Below the pieces are notes generated by a model that made no database searches, was not told where the DNA came from, and worked only from the letters and a program-made list of their open reading frames with translations. Positions 33,440-42,272 of a DNA stretch of 64,000 nucleotides are shown piece after piece. The DNA comes from Rhodospira trueperi (GTDB lineage Bacteria; Pseudomonadota; Alphaproteobacteria; Rhodospirillales; Rhodospirillaceae), in assembly GCF_900101965.1 (NCBI RefSeq), contig NZ_FNAP01000001.1, forward strand, positions 558,001 to 622,000, given 5' to 3'. The position numbers were made by a program, and so were the translations under genes. Every line of letters starts with the position of its first letter. Position 1 is the stretch's first letter.

Positions 33440-36400
33440 ATGATCCGGTCCACGAAGCCGCGCCGCGTCTGGTGGCGCTCCGATGTCCTGATCCCCGTTC
33501 TGATCGGCCTGTGGGCGTTCGGGCTGGGCTTGGCGGCGCCCATCGCGTCGGCCCGGGCCGACGATCTGCCCGCATCCGCCTCCCCTCTTGTCACACAGAT
33601 GCATCAGCAGGAGCGGCTGAGACCACTGTCCCGGGACGCCCGGGCCCACGCGCGAGACCTGCTGGCGCGAACCCCGAACGACGACTCCTGGGATCTGCGC
33701 CGGGACGCGCTGGACCGCTACAGCGCGGCCATCCAGCACGACCGGGACCGCGACGCCATCCGCGCCCTGGAGGACTATATTGATGCTGGCGGTGACCAGG
33801 ATTCGGATCGCTGGCGTTCCCTGGCCGTGCTCCGCCTCAAGCTTGACCCCCGATCGCGCGACGGCGTGCTGGCTGCCTGGACCGCCTTCGCCACAGCCAA
33901 CCGCGACAACGACCGGACCGCAGCCCTGACGCTGCTGGGAGAGGTGGCGGCCCACGTTGGCGACCGGTCACTGGCGATCACCTTTTATCAGGCCGCGCTG
34001 GCCTATCTCGACGATGCCGACACCCGGAACCGGCTGGCCGACCTCGCGGGCAGCACTCCCGTGCTGGCCAAGATGACGGGCCGCATCGAACAGGACGTGC
34101 CCGAGATCTGCCTGACGTTCACCGCCGAGACCGTGGACGACGGTTCGGTGCGTTACGAGGATTTCGTGGCCGTCGACCCCACCGAGGACCTCGTGGCACG
34201 GACGGACGGCGGCGCGCTGTGCGTCTCGGGTTTTCCCCACGGGTCCGAGGTGACCGTGACGACGCGGAAGGGACTGCCTCTGGCCGGCGGAGTCACATTG
34301 GGAGAAACCCAGGACTGGGGGATCGAAATTCCCAACCGCGCTCCACGCGTGGCCTTCGTCGGGGACTCCCATGTGCTGCCGGCGCGCGGCGGTCAGGGCC
34401 TGCCCCTGGAAACCGTGAACGTCGAGCGGGTAACCCTGGAGATCTACCGCCTGCCCGCACGCGGGTTGGCGCGGGCTCTGAACACTCGCGACGTTTTCCA
34501 GAACCTGGCCGGCTGGGCGGCCAGTACCCTGCGCGAGGAAACCGGGGAGCTGGTGTGGTCCGGTGAGATGGACACGCCCTACGAGCCCAACCGTCAACGC
34601 CGCAGCGCGGTGCCCTTCGCCGAGGCGGTGCCCAACCCAGAACCGGGCCTGTACGCGGTGACGGCGACCATCGCTTCGCGACCGCCCGAGCACTGGCAGG
34701 ATCGCCCGACGCAATGGGTTCTGGTCACTGACATCGGCCTTCAGACCTTCCACGGCGACCGCGAGGTGATGGTTGCGGCGCGCTCGCTGGAAACGGCCCG
34801 GCCGCTGCCCGGCGTCGAGATCGCTCTGATCGCCCGCAACAACGACGTCCTGGGCACCGCCGTGACGGACGCCGACGGCCTCGCCCGCCTGCCGGCCGGC
34901 CTGCTGAAGGGCGAGGGAGGCAACAGCCCGTCCCACTTGGCCGCGACCCTGGCGAACGGTCAGGACGGCGCGTTCCTTGACCTGGGCCGTCCGGCGCTGG
35001 ATCTGTCCGACCGGGGAATCGGCGGGCGCGAGGCGCCCGGCCCGCTGGATGCCTATCTGTACCTCGAACGCGGCATCTACCGTCCGGGTGAGACGGTCGA
35101 ACTGATGGCGCTGCTGCGCGACGACCGCGCGATGGCCGTCACCGGCCTGCCTTTGACGCTCAAGGTCATGCGCCCGGACGGCGTCGAGGTCCACCGCGAG
35201 GTGGTCACCCCCGATTCCGGCGGTGGCGCGCATGTGCGCCTGCCGACCAGCGACTCCGACCGGGTCGGCGCCTGGACCGTGACCGCCCACGCCGAGCCGG
35301 AGGGACCGGCCATCGGCCGCGCAACGTTCCAGCTTGAGGACTTCGCACCCGCCCGCATGGAGGTGCTGCTTGCGGCCGCCGAAAACGCCGTGCTGCGCCC
35401 GGACGGAACCGTGCCCGTCGGCGTCGAGGCCCGCTATCTCTACGGCGCCCCGGCCGGCGGTCTGGCCGCCGAGGCCGAGATGATCCTGCGGGCCGAGCCC
35501 CAGCCCTTCGGCGACACGTTCAAGGACTTCTCGTTCGGTCTCGCCGACGAGCGGTTCGAGCCGTGGCGCTCGGATCTGACCATCGCCGACACCGACGACC
35601 AGGGCCGCACCCGGGTCGAGGCGATGCTGGATGAGGTCCCGGACACCACCCTGCCCTTGTCCGCGCTTGTGCGGGTGACCGTGCTCGAACCCGGCGGGCG
35701 GCCGACCAACCGCGCCGTCTCGGTCCCGGTGCGCGTGCGCGACTCCCTTGTCGGCCTGGACCCTCTATTCGAGGGCGGCGCGACAGACGAGGATAGCCGC
35801 GCCGAGTTCCGCGTGCTGGCTGTGGATGCCAGCGGCGAACCGCTGGCCAACCGCACCCTGCGCCTGATCCACTATGCCGAGGACTGGGACTACCAGTGGT
35901 ACCAGGAGGGCGACGGCTGGCGCTATCGCGCGGTCGTACGCGACCGCCGGCTTGACTCCCGCGACCTGACCACCGGCGTCGACGGCCTCGTCGAGGTTTC
36001 CCTGCCGGTGGACTGGGGCCGCTACCGCGTCGAGGTCGCCGACATGGCCAGCGGCGCCGTCTCCAGCCTGCGCTTCCGCGCCGGCTGGCGGGTGGCCGGG
36101 CCGGGCGCCCAGGACACCCCCGACACCCTGCGCATGACCAGCGAATCCGACACCTATGCCGTCGGCGACACGGCCCGCGTGGCGCTGGACCCGCCGTTCG
36201 CGGGCGAGGCCCTCGTCACCGTATTGGGGCAGGACGTGCTGGACACGCGCACCGTTTCCGTTCCGGAGGACGGGCTCGTCGTCGACCTGCCGGTCACCGA
36301 GGCCTGGGGCGCGGGCGCCTATGTCACCGCCACCCTGTTTCGGCCGGGCACCGACACCGCACGCGGCCCCGGCCGCGCCGTGGGTGTGCAGTGGGTCGCC

Positions 36401-38761
36401 GTGGACATGGCCGACCGCACGCTTGATGTCACGCTTGACACGCCGGAGACGATGCGCCCGCGCGGGCCGCTGGAGATCCCGATCTCCGTGGCCAATGCCA
36501 GCCCCGACACCCGGGTCACGGTGGCCGTGGTCGATGAGGGGATCCTGCAACTGACCGGATTCCAGACGCCGCGTCCGGACGCCTTCTACCACGGCAAGCG
36601 CCGCCTGGGCGTGGAACTGCGTGACGCCTACGGCGCGCTGATCGACGGCCGCGACGCCACCTTTGGCCGGTTGCGCACCGGCGGCGACGCGGCCGGACGC
36701 CATGCCCCAGGCCTGCCCGACAAGACGGTCAAGCCGCTGGCGTTCTTCTCCGGTCCCGTGGACCTGGACGACGACGGCCGCGCCACCGTGCGCGTGGACA
36801 TTCCCGCCTTCAACGGCCGCGTGCGCGTCATGGCGGCGGCCTACGACGCGCGCGGGGTCGGCCACGGCGAGGCCGACGTGACCATCCGCGACCGCATGGT
36901 GTCGCTGGTCACCCTGCCCCGCTTCCTGGCGCCCGAAGACCGCGCCGCCCTGCACATCACCCTCGACAATGTCGAGGGGCCGGGTGGCGACTGGACCGTC
37001 GCGGTCGAAACGACGGGGAGTGTCGGCGTGGCTTCGAACGGCACCGCTACGCTCTCCATCCCCACCGGCGGCCGCGCCGAGCATGTCGTCACCCTGAAGG
37101 GCGACCACATCGGCGGCGGCACCGTGGCCCTATCCATCACCGCGCCCGACGGCAAGGTGGTCGCGCAGAGCTGGGGCCTGTCCACGCGGCCGGCGGCAAC
37201 GCGCGAGACCCGCGCCGTGGCCCAGCGCCTGGAGCCGGGCCAGAGCCTGCCGGTCGATCCGGCCGTGCTGGACGATCTGGCGCCGGAAAGCGCCAGCCTG
37301 TCGGTCAGCCTGTCCACCCTGCCCAACCTGGGGCTGGCGGGTCTGCTGCGCGACCTGGACCGCTATCCCTATGGCTGCGTGGAACAGACCGTCAGCCGGG
37401 CGCTGCCGCTGCTGGTGGTCGCGGACGTGGCGGCGGCGGCCGGCATCCTCGATCCGGATGACCCGAAGGACCTGGAAACCCGCGTCGCGGACGCCGTCGC
37501 CCGCGTCGTGGCCCGTCAGGACGGCATCGGCGGCTTCAGCCTGTGGGGCGGCGGAGAACGACAGGTCTGGCTGTCCGCCTATGCCACGGAGTTCCTGTTG
37601 CGCGCCCACGAGACCGGACACCATGTGCCGGCCTTCGCCCTCGACCGCGCGCTGAACTTCCTGGAAGACACCGTGGTCGGCCTCGACTTCCCGGACGAGG
37701 CCCTGCCGGCGCGGACCTACGCCCTGTATGTTCTGGCGCGGGCGGGCGTGGCCGATCCGGGCGCCCTGCGCTACGTCCACGATGCGTACCTGAACCGCAT
37801 GCCGGCGCCCTTGCCCCGCGCGCACCTGGGCGCTGCGCTGGCCATGATCGGCGACACGAAGCGGGCCATGTCGGCCTTCGACGCGGCCGTTCAACCGTCC
37901 GTGCTGCTGTCGTCGATGACCGACGCCGAGCAGGATCGCGATCCCTACGGCTCGGACTTGCGCGATATGGCCACCACCGTGGCGCTGATGGCCGAGTCCG
38001 GCATCGGCGACCCGCTGGCCCGTGTCGAGGATCTGGCCCGGGAGCGCATGGCCCGCCCCCATCTCAGCACCCAGGAACAGGCCCGGCTGGTGATGGCGGC
38101 CGCCGCGATGCGGGAGTTGCAGGGGCCGTTGTCCGTGAGCATCGAGGGCGCCGAGGCATCCCCCATCGGTACTGGACTGGCCCTTGTCACACCCTCCATT
38201 GAGCAGGTGGCCGACGGGATCACCGTGGAGAACACTGGTCCCGGCGTGGTCACCATGCTGGTGAGCGGCGACGGCATGCCGACCCGCCCGCAACCCGCCC
38301 TCCAGAACGGTCTGTCGGTCACGCGGACCTTCTACACCCTGGAAGGCCGGCGCATCGATCCGCAGGATGTGAATCAGAGCGACCTGATGGTGGCGCTGAT
38401 CTCGGGCGAGGCCACCGATCCGACCGCGCTGGGCGACGGGCGCACGCACCACCTGCTGGTGGTCGATCTTTTGCCGGCCGGGCTGGTGCTGGAGAATGCC
38501 GCCGTCGGCGAGGGACGGGGAATCGAGGGTATGAGCTGGCTGCCCGACCTTGACCGCACCGACCATGTGGAACTGCGCGACGACCGCTTCGTCGCCTCGA
38601 TCCCCGTGACCCGAAAGGATCCGTCCTTCACCATCGCCTATCTGGCGCGCGCGGTGACCCCGGGCGTGTTCACCATGCCCGGGGTTTTCGTCGAGTCCAT
38701 GTACCGGCCCGATCTGCGCGCGCGGGACGCGGCCGATCAGATGATCATTGTCCCGCGCTGA
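33440..38761 (+). CDS. Bacterial alpha-2-macroglobulin (YfhM-like) with intact thioester motif
   Basis: The protein has 1773 residues. An N-terminal membrane/signal segment (about residues 14-40, VLIPVLIGLWAFGLGLAAP) places it in the periplasm. Macroglobulin-type beta domains fill the first two thirds (MG domains with LDAYLYLERGIYRPGETVELMALLRD, then NRAVSVPVRVRDSL), and ELEDFAPARMEVL-type regions follow. The thioester motif is CVEQ at Cys1313-Gln1316 inside RYPYGCVEQTVSRALPL, followed by the alpha-alpha toroid thioester domain and a receptor-like C-terminal domain. These proteins trap proteases and are thought to protect the cell wall or envelope. The usual partner pbpC (PBP1C) is not adjacent. 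Confidence 0.93.
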   Translation: MIRSTKPRRVWWRSDVLIPVLIGLWAFGLGLAAPIASARADDLPASASPLVTQMHQQERLRPLSRDARAHARDLLARTPNDDSWDLRRDALDRYSAAIQHDRDRDAIRALEDYIDAGGDQDSDRWRSLAVLRLKLDPRSRDGVLAAWTAFATANRDNDRTAALTLLGEVAAHVGDRSLAITFYQAALAYLDDADTRNRLADLAGSTPVLAKMTGRIEQDVPEICLTFTAETVDDGSVRYEDFVAVDPTEDLVARTDGGALCVSGFPHGSEVTVTTRKGLPLAGGVTLGETQDWGIEIPNRAPRVAFVGDSHVLPARGGQGLPLETVNVERVTLEIYRLPARGLARALNTRDVFQNLAGWAASTLREETGELVWSGEMDTPYEPNRQRRSAVPFAEAVPNPEPGLYAVTATIASRPPEHWQDRPTQWVLVTDIGLQTFHGDREVMVAARSLETARPLPGVEIALIARNNDVLGTAVTDADGLARLPAGLLKGEGGNSPSHLAATLANGQDGAFLDLGRPALDLSDRGIGGREAPGPLDAYLYLERGIYRPGETVELMALLRDDRAMAVTGLPLTLKVMRPDGVEVHREVVTPDSGGGAHVRLPTSDSDRVGAWTVTAHAEPEGPAIGRATFQLEDFAPARMEVLLAAAENAVLRPDGTVPVGVEARYLYGAPAGGLAAEAEMILRAEPQPFGDTFKDFSFGLADERFEPWRSDLTIADTDDQGRTRVEAMLDEVPDTTLPLSALVRVTVLEPGGRPTNRAVSVPVRVRDSLVGLDPLFEGGATDEDSRAEFRVLAVDASGEPLANRTLRLIHYAEDWDYQWYQEGDGWRYRAVVRDRRLDSRDLTTGVDGLVEVSLPVDWGRYRVEVADMASGAVSSLRFRAGWRVAGPGAQDTPDTLRMTSESDTYAVGDTARVALDPPFAGEALVTVLGQDVLDTRTVSVPEDGLVVDLPVTEAWGAGAYVTATLFRPGTDTARGPGRAVGVQWVAVDMADRTLDVTLDTPETMRPRGPLEIPISVANASPDTRVTVAVVDEGILQLTGFQTPRPDAFYHGKRRLGVELRDAYGALIDGRDATFGRLRTGGDAAGRHAPGLPDKTVKPLAFFSGPVDLDDDGRATVRVDIPAFNGRVRVMAAAYDARGVGHGEADVTIRDRMVSLVTLPRFLAPEDRAALHITLDNVEGPGGDWTVAVETTGSVGVASNGTATLSIPTGGRAEHVVTLKGDHIGGGTVALSITAPDGKVVAQSWGLSTRPAATRETRAVAQRLEPGQSLPVDPAVLDDLAPESASLSVSLSTLPNLGLAGLLRDLDRYPYGCVEQTVSRALPLLVVADVAAAAGILDPDDPKDLETRVADAVARVVARQDGIGGFSLWGGGERQVWLSAYATEFLLRAHETGHHVPAFALDRALNFLEDTVVGLDFPDEALPARTYALYVLARAGVADPGALRYVHDAYLNRMPAPLPRAHLGAALAMIGDTKRAMSAFDAAVQPSVLLSSMTDAEQDRDPYGSDLRDMATTVALMAESGIGDPLARVEDLARERMARPHLSTQEQARLVMAAAAMRELQGPLSVSIEGAEASPIGTGLALVTPSIEQVADGITVENTGPGVVTMLVSGDGMPTRPQPALQNGLSVTRTFYTLEGRRIDPQDVNQSDLMVALISGEATDPTALGDGRTHHLLVVDLLPAGLVLENAAVGEGRGIEGMSWLPDLDRTDHVELRDDRFVASIPVTRKDPSFTIAYLARAVTPGVFTMPGVFVESMYRPDLRARDAADQMIIVPR

Positions 38762-39446
38762 CCTTTGCCCCCGCGTCGGCCGCATCGTTCGCGGCCGACG
38801 CCCTATCCACCGGAATGGCGATCTCGTTGCGGCGCAGGAAGGGCACGGTCCAGATCGGGTCATAAACCCACGTCACCGGTGGCCCGCTGGCGCGCCAGTC
38901 GCTGTGCGCCAGACGGTCGCGCAGAATGCGGGTGTTGCGCCGCTCAGAGGGGGTTGAGCGCCAGCCACTGAAGCGCCGCACGGCCACGTCCTGTGCCGGC
39001 AGGGCCACCAGACGCACCCTCGGGTTCGTGGGCTGCGGCGCGGTGTCGATGGTGTAGTCCGCTGGCAGCATGAAGCGGATGAAGCGCGCCTGCCCGGGCT
39101 TGTTGGCCATCTCGACCGGCGTGGTCATGGCGATGGTCGCGCCCTCCTCGGGCTCCATCGCCACCGGCACGGTCATCGCGATTTTGCGCGTGCCCGTGTT
39201 GGCGCCGGTGATGTAGTCGTACAGCCGCATGAAGGGGCGGCCGCCGCCGTCGCCCATGTCGGTCTCGACGGCCACCCGTTCACCGTAGCGGCGGATTTCC
39301 ATGGCTTCGCCCAGGCGGGCCTGAACAGTATAGGCGGGTTCCTCGGTCCCGGAACGGTCGCCCAAAATCTGTGAGCCGGCCATCAGTCCTCCTCCGATCA
39401 CTATAGTGAGACCAACGACGGCACTGACGAGAAGCATGCGTTTCAT
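38745..39446 (-). CDS. SOUL/HBP heme-binding family protein
   Basis: The protein has 233 residues. An N-terminal hydrophobic stretch (LLVSAVVGLTIVIGGGLMAG) is a signal anchor or signal peptide. The SOUL domain follows: MEIRRYGERVAVETDMG, FMRLYDYITGANTG, KIAMTVPVAMEP, IAMTTPVEM and RFIRFMLPADYTIDTAP, then the AVRRFSGWRSTPS block. The family binds heme or tetrapyrroles in eukaryotes; the bacterial role is unclear. Its 3' end overlaps the 3' end of the alpha-2-macroglobulin gene by 17 bases, tail to tail. Confidence 0.88.
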   Translation of the reverse strand: MKRMLLVSAVVGLTIVIGGGLMAGSQILGDRSGTEEPAYTVQARLGEAMEIRRYGERVAVETDMGDGGGRPFMRLYDYITGANTGTRKIAMTVPVAMEPEEGATIAMTTPVEMANKPGQARFIRFMLPADYTIDTAPQPTNPRVRLVALPAQDVAVRRFSGWRSTPSERRNTRILRDRLAHSDWRASGPPVTWVYDPIWTVPFLRRNEIAIPVDRASAANDAADAGAKVSAGQ

Positions 39447-39675
39447 GACGAGCGTACCCTTCGGGTCATTGCCGTTTCATGCCCCGTGTTACGCCGGCCA
39501 TGGGAGGATGGATCACGGGGCGACATACCGGCCGACGACAAGATTGAATCATCCGGCCTGGAATCACGATGCCGAACCAACGTTCTTGCATCTTTGCAGT
39601 TCTCGCCGCGGCGCCCCTTTGGGCCGCGCGGTTCCGGACCTCCGAAAAAGTCATCCCTTTCGTCGGCGGTATCAG

Positions 39676-40023
39676 TCAATCCTGCGAGGGTTTGGTCTTC
39701 TGCTTGTAATACCGCGTCTGCGGGCTGCCATCCCACACCACGGGCTTTTCCAGCCATTTCTGAATGAACGTCCACGACTGGCGATAGCCGTTGTGCGGCA
39801 GGGTGCAGGCCATGCAGTCCTTGCGCTTGATGCCGTTCTTGTCGGTGAACACCTCGTAGGGGCCGGGGCACTCGAACGCGATCAGCGGGCAATAGCAGAA
39901 CAGACAGTTGAACTCGCCGCGCACGCCCTCGTGGCAGGGTAGAAAGGGACACCGCGTGTTGGTGAAGCCCTTGAAGCCCTCGTTGGTGGTCGTGTCCTTC
40001 GGCTGCATGGCCGCGTCTCCCAT
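39676..40023 (-). CDS. Cysteine-rich small domain protein (PF04071-like)
   Basis: The protein has about 115 residues. The start is uncertain: ATG at 40044, 40023 or 40008 are in frame. The domain contains at least nine cysteines: RCPFLPCHEGV, FNCLFCYCPLIAFECPGPYEVF and KRKDCMACTLPHNG. This matches the cysteine-rich small domain seen in archaeal and bacterial proteins, likely a zinc- or metal-binding unit. The spacing CPFxPCH and CxxCYC is characteristic. The physiological role is unknown. It sits beside a BCCT transporter with which it shares direction, but a repeat separates them. Confidence 0.78.
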   Translation of the reverse strand: MGDAAMQPKDTTTNEGFKGFTNTRCPFLPCHEGVRGEFNCLFCYCPLIAFECPGPYEVFTDKNGIKRKDCMACTLPHNGYRQSWTFIQKWLEKPVVWDGSPQTRYYKQKTKPSQD

Positions 40024-40157
40024 ATTCGGAGTCCGCCCCGGCATATGGGCCCTGAACCGGGGCCTGAAAAGACGGGGGGCCGCATCCCGGTGTCCGGAAC
40101 GCGGCCCCTCGCCGATGGACTCGAACGCCGGAGGGCGCTCGACAACATTTGACGGTT

Positions 40158-40205
40158 TGGCACATCGTCGTCGCGATCCGTTCCGGATCGCTCGGGATTT
40201 GCTCT
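40158..40205. repeat. Dispersed hairpin repeat, copy C (3' of the BCCT gene)
   Basis: The unit has the same core CGATCCG/CGGATCG with CGTCGTCG and CTCGGGATTTGCTC flanks as copy A. It starts two bases past the stop codon of the BCCT transporter gene, on the 3' side. In copies A and C the hairpin touches a minus-strand gene end in the same orientation. Confidence 0.88.
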
Positions 40206-40207
40206 GG

Positions 40208-41785
40208 CTACTTGCCCCGCACGTATTTCTGTTCGTGGCGAAGGCCCATGTACAGGGTCACGCACATGGCCAACAGCACCAGGGTGAACGGCAGGCCGAC
40301 GGTGATGGACGCTGCCTGCAACGCGCTCAGGGCACTGGCCCCACCCACGAACAACAGGACGGCGGCGATCACGCCTTCCATGACGGCCCAGAAGATGCGC
40401 TGAGGCACCGGCGCGTCAAGCTTGCCGCCAGCGGTGATGCTGTCGATCACCAGCGAGCCCGAGTCCGACGAGGTGATGAAGAACACCAGCACCAGACAGA
40501 TCGCCAGGAACGATGTCACGGAGGCCAGCGGCAGGTTGTCCAGCATCTGGAACATGGACAGGGTGTAGTCACCGATGCCGCCGGCCAGCTCGCCGACGCC
40601 GGCCTTGACCTGCTCGACGCCGGTGCCGCCGAACACGGTCATCCACACGATGGTGACGGCCACCGGCACCAGCAGCACGGCGGTGATGAACTGGCGTACC
40701 GTGCGACCGCGCGAGACGCGGGCGATGAACATGCCGACGAACGGCGACCACGCGATCCACCAAGCCCAGTAGAACACGGTCCAGTCGTGCATGAAGGAGC
40801 CGTCCTCACGACCCCACCACTTGCTCATGGGCACCAGGACCTCGGCGTAAGACAGCGAGGTCAGCAGAAAGCCCTTGAGGATCGTCATGGTGGACGCGGT
40901 CAGGAACACGAACAGCAGCAGCAGCAGCGCCAAGCCCATGTTGATGTTGCTGAGCACCTTCACACCGCCGTCCAAGCCACGAATGACCGAGATCACCGCC
41001 ACCGACGTCACGCCAACGATAATCGCGATCTGGGTGTTGATGCCGGACGGAATCCCGAACAGGTATTCCAGACCACCGGCCGCCTGCTGGGCACCGAAGC
41101 CCAGCGACGTGGCCAGACCGAAGATCGTGGCCAGCACGGCGATGACGTCGATGACGTTGCCGAACCAGCCCCAGGACTTGTCCTGCACCAGCGGATAGAA
41201 CGCCGAGCGGATGGTCAGCGGCAGGCCCTTGTTGTAGCAGAAGAAGGCCAGCGACAGCCCGACCACGGCATAAATGGCCCACGGATGCAGGCCCCAGTGG
41301 TACATGGTCGCGCCCATGGCGTTGATCTCGGCCTCGGGCGTGTTGGGCTCAACGCCGAGCGGCGTGCCGAACCAGTTGGTGTAGTAGCCGACGGGCTCCG
41401 CCACGCTCCAGAACATCAGGCCGATGCCCATGCCGGCGGCAAACAGCATCGCGAACCATGACATCAAAGAAAATTCTGGCGTGGCATCATCACCGCCCAG
41501 TCGGATGCTTCCGACCGGCAGGAAGATGAGAACTAGGCAGAAAATCACAAAAATGTTGCCGGCGGCCAGAAACAACCAATCGAAGTTATTGATAGACCAA
41601 GCCTTGGCGCCATCAAAAACTTCCTTGGCCTGGTCTGGAACCAGCAAGGTGCCGACCACAAAAGCCAGGATCAGAAGCGCGGAAACCCAGAACACGGGGT
41701 TATGAATGTCCATCCCCATCGCCTGGATATTGTCCTGACCGACCTCGTATTCAGTCTCGTAGAGTTGCTCCGGTGGTGGTGACAT
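40208..41785 (-). CDS. BCCT family betaine/choline/carnitine transporter
   Basis: The protein has 525 residues and twelve membrane segments. The BCCT signature GMGIGLMFWSVAEPVGYY (residues about 119-136) and the WGREDGSFMHDWTVFYWAWWIAWSPFVGMFIARVSRGRTVRQFI block, which includes the Trp-rich substrate box, are present. Short cytoplasmic tails suggest that it is not a strongly osmosensing BetP-type protein with long C-terminal extension. It imports a quaternary-ammonium compound such as glycine betaine with Na+ or H+. GGGAGA precedes the ATG. Confidence 0.94.
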   Translation of the reverse strand: MSPPPEQLYETEYEVGQDNIQAMGMDIHNPVFWVSALLILAFVVGTLLVPDQAKEVFDGAKAWSINNFDWLFLAAGNIFVIFCLVLIFLPVGSIRLGGDDATPEFSLMSWFAMLFAAGMGIGLMFWSVAEPVGYYTNWFGTPLGVEPNTPEAEINAMGATMYHWGLHPWAIYAVVGLSLAFFCYNKGLPLTIRSAFYPLVQDKSWGWFGNVIDVIAVLATIFGLATSLGFGAQQAAGGLEYLFGIPSGINTQIAIIVGVTSVAVISVIRGLDGGVKVLSNINMGLALLLLLFVFLTASTMTILKGFLLTSLSYAEVLVPMSKWWGREDGSFMHDWTVFYWAWWIAWSPFVGMFIARVSRGRTVRQFITAVLLVPVAVTIVWMTVFGGTGVEQVKAGVGELAGGIGDYTLSMFQMLDNLPLASVTSFLAICLVLVFFITSSDSGSLVIDSITAGGKLDAPVPQRIFWAVMEGVIAAVLLFVGGASALSALQAASITVGLPFTLVLLAMCVTLYMGLRHEQKYVRGK

Positions 41786-42272
41786 TGTTCAGCTCTCCCA
41801 TTGCGCGGTCCTTGGTCCAGCAACCGCTTGGTGGTGTCAGAGCGAGAAAGAACCTGACGTCCTTTTTCTCAGTGTTTCCTTCGTGTTGACCACTGGTGCC
41901 CGGCGAAGGCGTCTCCCGGCTTCGCCAGCCATACCCGACCTTGCGACCTTGCGTCCGACGACAGCGCCCGACTCAAGGCCCGCCATACGCCGAACGCACG
42001 TCGACATCGGCCCTTGCGGGCTTTGTCGATCTCACCCCGATGCAAGGGTGGGGACGGCTGCGGTGACGGGAAACCCGCCCGATCCGTGGTCCGGCAGGAC
42101 CCGACACGGAAGCGTGGGCTATCATGCCCCTGGCAGATCCGGCACGCCCTGTCCACTGGGGCGGACATACCGGGACAACCCGCACTGATGGCCAAGGGCA
42201 CATCATCCGGCGGACGGCAGACCCTACCCAATCGAATGACGGGACGCAACCGGACGGACGAAACAGCAACCG
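41786..42272. other. 487-base gap with one inverted repeat upstream of the BCCT gene
   Basis: An inverted repeat with arms at 41844-41852 (GAGAAAGAA) and 41862-41870 (TTTTTCTC) lies about 60 bases upstream of the BCCT start and could be an operator or part of its promoter. No reading frame here has the codon pattern or a recognisable protein. Otherwise nothing definite is seen. Confidence 0.4.

Noticed and set aside
35765-38863. Two long minus-strand open frames opposite the alpha-2-macroglobulin gene
   Set aside because: They are shadows of the 1773-codon gene, with no family motif and no ribosome-binding site of note.
39447-40207. Possible tRNA or cobalamin riboswitch near the cysteine-rich protein gene
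   Set aside because: I looked for a T-loop GTTCGA..C pattern, acceptor stem and B12-box and found none; the palindromes present belong to the dispersed hairpin repeat.
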